Source of the DNA: Bacillota bacterium
Lineage (GTDB): Bacteria; Bacillota; Dethiobacteria; DTU022
Assembly: GCA_012510325.1 (NCBI GenBank)
Contig: JAAZIG010000254.1
Span: 1 to 7,592 of the forward strand
Length of the DNA stretch: 7,592 nt
Direction of reading: 5' to 3'
The notes beneath the pieces were generated by a model. It saw nothing but the letters and a program-made list of their open reading frames with translations, was not told the origin of the DNA and did no database searches. Below, one piece after another: positions 6,184-7,592 of this stretch (position 1 is its first letter; every line of letters starts with the position of its first letter). The position numbers and the translations under genes are program-made.

Positions 6184-7197
6184 ATGGGAGCGCCGCTCCG
6201 CAGATTCCGCCAGCGCCTCTTTTGGGGGGCGGGTTTGGCTTTGCTATCGCTCCTGATGCTTCTTTCCTGCGCTTCTCCGGAGAGCCCTGCCGGTGCCGGG
6301 GGCGGGGCCGCTTCTGTTGGGGAAGAGCACAGGGACACCCCTGAAGCAGAGCTGCTTCTCTGGCTGGATCCGGCCCGTCCCGCACCCGGCGACTGCACTG
6401 TTCTGACAGCGGGTCCCTGCCCTCCCCAAGGCAGCATCAGGTTGGAAACGGAAGCGGGTCTGGTGCTGTCCCCGCCGCACCGGTGCGGCGATTACGTCTA
6501 TTTTATCATCGGGATCGGCTTAGAGGTTCCGCCGGGAACGCAGGAGCTGCGCCTTTTTCTCGAGGGGTTCGCTGGAAGGAGAGAGATAACCGGGGAGCTG
6601 CAGGTTGCCCCCTGTGATTTTGAGACCTCCCGTTTCAGCGTGCCGGTGAAGTGGACCGATGAGGAGGCTGCCCGGAGGCTGCCTGAAGAGCAGGAGAGGG
6701 TCCGCCGGGCCCGCCAGGGCGCCGCGCCGGCTCCCCTGTGGCAACAGCCTTTCATCATGCCTCTGGAATCCCGGATTAGCTCCGCCTACGGGGCCGTGCG
6801 GATCATCAACGAAGGCGCGCCGAGGCGCCATACCGGCCTCGATATCGCCGCGGCCAGGGGGAGCCCCGTGGTGGCAATGAACGCTGGAGTCGTCAGACTG
6901 GCTGCGCCGCTGCTCGCCCAGGGCAACACGGTGATCATCGATCACGGGATGAATCTTTCCAGCTCCTATCTGCATCTGGACAGTATTGCGGTGGCAGAGG
7001 GTGTGCATGTGAGCAGGGGAGCGCTCATCGGGCGCGTCGGGGAGAGCGGCTTCGCCAGCGGGCCGCACCTGCATTGGGAGGTAAACCTCGGGGAGACACC
7101 GCTGAATCCCCTGCAGCTAATTTCAGACGATCCTCTCCGGTGGCTGCCCGGCCCCGCCGTCAACCCGGCCCGGATAGAGGCGCTGCCCCATCTTTAA
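6184..7197 (+). CDS. Lipoprotein M23-family (LytM-type) peptidoglycan endopeptidase
   Basis: The product is 337 residues. An N-terminal signal has basic residues (RRFRQR, 6-11), a hydrophobic core and a lipobox-like LLSC with Cys29, suggesting a lipoprotein anchored outside the membrane. Residues 30-55 are a Gly/Ala/Pro/Glu linker. Residues 55-155 are probably a beta-rich domain of unknown role, followed by a charged helix (about 157-180). The catalytic domain (about 190-325) begins MPLESRISSAYGAVR. The metal ligands are H216 and D220 (HTGLD) and H297 (HLHWE, 295-299), with catalytic histidines H264 (YLHLD) and H295, so the full active set is present. Such enzymes cut peptide crosslinks in the cell wall. 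ATG 6184 is chosen because AAGGGGG lies 9 nt upstream; TTG 6133 would push the signal inward. It is co-directional with the activase after 84 bp, but nothing links its function to the glycyl radical system. Confidence 0.9.
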   Translation: MGAPLRRFRQRLFWGAGLALLSLLMLLSCASPESPAGAGGGAASVGEEHRDTPEAELLLWLDPARPAPGDCTVLTAGPCPPQGSIRLETEAGLVLSPPHRCGDYVYFIIGIGLEVPPGTQELRLFLEGFAGRREITGELQVAPCDFETSRFSVPVKWTDEEAARRLPEEQERVRRARQGAAPAPLWQQPFIMPLESRISSAYGAVRIINEGAPRRHTGLDIAAARGSPVVAMNAGVVRLAAPLLAQGNTVIIDHGMNLSSSYLHLDSIAVAEGVHVSRGALIGRVGESGFASGPHLHWEVNLGETPLNPLQLISDDPLRWLPGPAVNPARIEALPHL

Positions 7198-7214
7198 ACT
7201 CCGTTCTTCGTTAA

Positions 7215-7232
7215 ACCGGCGTCCGCGCCGGT
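7215..7232. terminator. Hairpin between convergent genes, probable bidirectional terminator
   Basis: ACCGGCG (7215-7221) and CGCCGGT (7226-7232) make a perfect 7-bp GC-rich stem with a TCCG loop, in the 62-bp gap between the convergent M23 peptidase and MATE stop codons. Only a short T-tract follows on the minus strand and none on the plus strand, so the call rests on position and stem quality. Confidence 0.5.
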
Positions 7233-7259
7233 CAAAGCGAGCGCTTCCCGATCCTGAGG

Positions 7260-7592
7260 CTACTCCAGGGAGACAGCCTCCTCCGATAAAGTGGCGGCCC
7301 CCGCCGGAATGGCAACCGGGGACTGCAGCTCCTGTCTCAGGAAGTAAAACAGAGTCAGCGAGAGCAGAGTTGTGGCCACGTCCGCCGCCGGCAGCGCCCG
7401 GATGAACCCGTTAAAGCCCCACTGTGTGCTGAAGATGGCCAGAAAAGGGATATAGAAGAAACCTTGCCGCCCCAGCGATATCACCAGGGACTGCACCCCT
7501 TTGCCGAGAGCCTGAAACATGGACATGAGCAGCATCTGTGCCGCCAAAACCGGCATCCCCAGGGCAAAGGATCTGATTATCTTGGCGCCCAG
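7260..7592 (-). CDS. MATE-family efflux transporter (C-terminal 110 residues, cut by window edge)
   Basis: The frame runs in from the right edge and stops with TAG at 7262-7260. An internal ATG at 7556 is not the start, because 12 more in-frame codons (LGAKIIRSFALG) run to the edge. The segment MSMFQALGKGVQSLVISLGRQGFFYIPFLAIF is characteristic of the second half of MATE (NorM/DinF-like) transporters, in which the FQALG.G and RQ..FYIP stretches are well kept. MATE proteins export drugs or metabolites using Na+ or H+ gradients through 12 membrane helices; three or so hydrophobic segments are visible here, followed by a short polar tail ending SEEAVSLE. It is convergent to the peptidase gene. 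The exported compound cannot be predicted. Confidence 0.85.
   Translation of the reverse strand: MGAKIIRSFALGMPVLAAQMLLMSMFQALGKGVQSLVISLGRQGFFYIPFLAIFSTQWGFNGFIRALPAADVATTLLSLTLFYFLRQELQSPVAIPAGAATLSEEAVSLE

Noticed and set aside
1..7592. CRISPR array, transposase, tRNA or rRNA
   Set aside because: No spaced direct repeat series, no transposase-like frame or terminal inverted repeats, and no recognisable tRNA or rRNA sequence were found by reading through the window.

Overview
The window looks like a chromosomal segment of an anaerobic bacterium, probably a moderately GC-rich Firmicute (Clostridia/Peptococcaceae-like). This lineage call is inferred from strong GGAGG ribosome sites, an oxygen-sensitive glycyl radical enzyme, a flavin reductase-like protein of a type common in anaerobes, and a lipoprotein M23 peptidase. 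No rRNA, tRNA or other marker gene is present to confirm it.

Layout. (1) On the minus strand at the left are a partial flavin reductase-like gene (222 to beyond base 1) and, 66 bp upstream of it, a P-loop kinase resembling shikimate kinase (864-289). The kinase is clearly more AT-rich than the rest. (2) A 460-bp non-coding stretch (865-1328) separates this pair from the rightward genes. It ends in a consensus sigma70-type promoter overlaid with three GTTAAT-type repeats. (3) On the plus strand are a TetR-family regulator (1332-2072), a 1005-residue glycyl radical enzyme (GRE, 2137-5154) and its radical SAM activase (5185-6099), a compact tricistronic unit. (4) A lipoprotein M23 endopeptidase (6184-7197) follows in the same direction after 84 bp. 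(5) A hairpin at 7215-7232 lies between it and the 3' end of a convergent MATE transporter (minus strand, running off the right edge).

The central item is the GRE. Residues 1-135 look like an SCP2-type sterol/lipid-binding domain, fused ahead of a complete GRE body with active-site Cys640 in GCVEP and glycyl radical Gly976 in RISGY. The Cys-x-Glu motif points to the eliminase/decarboxylase side of the superfamily rather than pyruvate formate-lyase or the alkyl/benzylsuccinate synthases. The working model, which is inference, is a TetR-controlled anaerobic pathway in which the SCP2 domain delivers or holds a hydrophobic substrate for radical chemistry. The neighbouring activase installs the glycyl radical. 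The substrate cannot be told from the sequence. The activase has an additional oddity: its second ferredoxin-type cluster motif lacks one of the four expected cysteines.
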